Below, in pieces: positions 34,408 to 34,457 of a DNA stretch of 34,457 bases (position 1 is the first letter of the stretch; each line of letters begins with the position of its first letter). Location: NCBI GenBank assembly GCA_019116025.1, contig DXCM01000065.1, positions 1 through 34,457 on the forward strand, written 5' to 3'. The position numbers and the translations under genes were made by a program. The notes beneath the pieces were generated by a model that saw only the letters and a list, made by a program, of their open reading frames with translations, was not told where the DNA came from and searched no databases. Source of the DNA: Candidatus Companilactobacillus pullicola (lineage in GTDB: Bacteria; Bacillota; Bacilli; Lactobacillales; Lactobacillaceae).

Positions 34408-34457
34408 TCGCATAGCAATAGGATTTGATTTTCAATGAAAGTACTATAAATTATAAC

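Overview
The window is a low-GC Firmicutes chromosome segment. The gene content suggests Lactobacillaceae, and I lean towards the Companilactobacillus (alimentarius/farciminis) group from general impression; no search was run. Pointers are an adenosylcobalamin-dependent class II ribonucleotide reductase of the L. leichmannii type, ClpE with a CIRCE operator, ptsHI with CcpA sites, a CopY/CopB copper operon, a BceRS-BceAB-type peptide-sensing module, WxL-like and MucBP-like surface-type proteins, and many short intergenic hairpins. No rRNA, tRNA, CRISPR array, prophage or intact insertion sequence is visible.

Layout. 1-347 holds no gene but two terminator-like hairpins and a structured stretch that may be a small RNA. 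348-3888 is a sugar module: an RpiR regulator and a PTS EIIC on the minus strand, divergent from a ceramidase-type zinc amidase, with a 9-bp inverted repeat over the divergent promoters. 3993-9476 is a redox module: a LysR regulator divergent from an NADPH:FMN reductase-like protein, an 808-aa three-domain fumarate-reductase-like flavoprotein whose N-terminus is a paralogue of that reductase, and an OFA-family transporter; a Rex/CRP-like palindrome precedes the first gene. 9643-13538 encodes cell-surface type proteins (a MucBP/SH3-like protein without signal peptide, a secreted WxL-like protein, a PepSY lipoprotein). 13539-13806 holds a two-copy 66-bp hairpin repeat. 13807-18324 has clpE (minus) divergent from ptsH-ptsI.

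18424-21419 carries a lipoprotein, a small membrane protein, a 49-aa acidic protein and a membrane glycosyltransferase-like protein. 21916-24156 is the class II ribonucleotide reductase with two NrdR boxes placed on its promoter; a long GC-rich hairpin follows the stop codon. 24479-25535 is a DUF2975 membrane protein plus XRE-type regulator pair. 25724-28200 is copY-copB with two cop boxes. 28362-28589 is an orphan antitoxin-like protein. 28685-33194 is a two-component system divergent from its likely ABC transporter. The window closes with an unrecognised minus-strand gene and a metallo-beta-lactamase-fold hydrolase.

Most genes are ordinary for the group. The observations I rate highest are non-coding: two hairpins (118-187 and 9539-9603) with conserved cores and compensatory stem changes, a possible terminated RNA at about 200-338, and the ~113-nt imperfect hairpin just behind the ribonucleotide reductase gene. 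Several operators (CIRCE, cre, NrdR, cop, Rex-like) can be read directly from the sequence.
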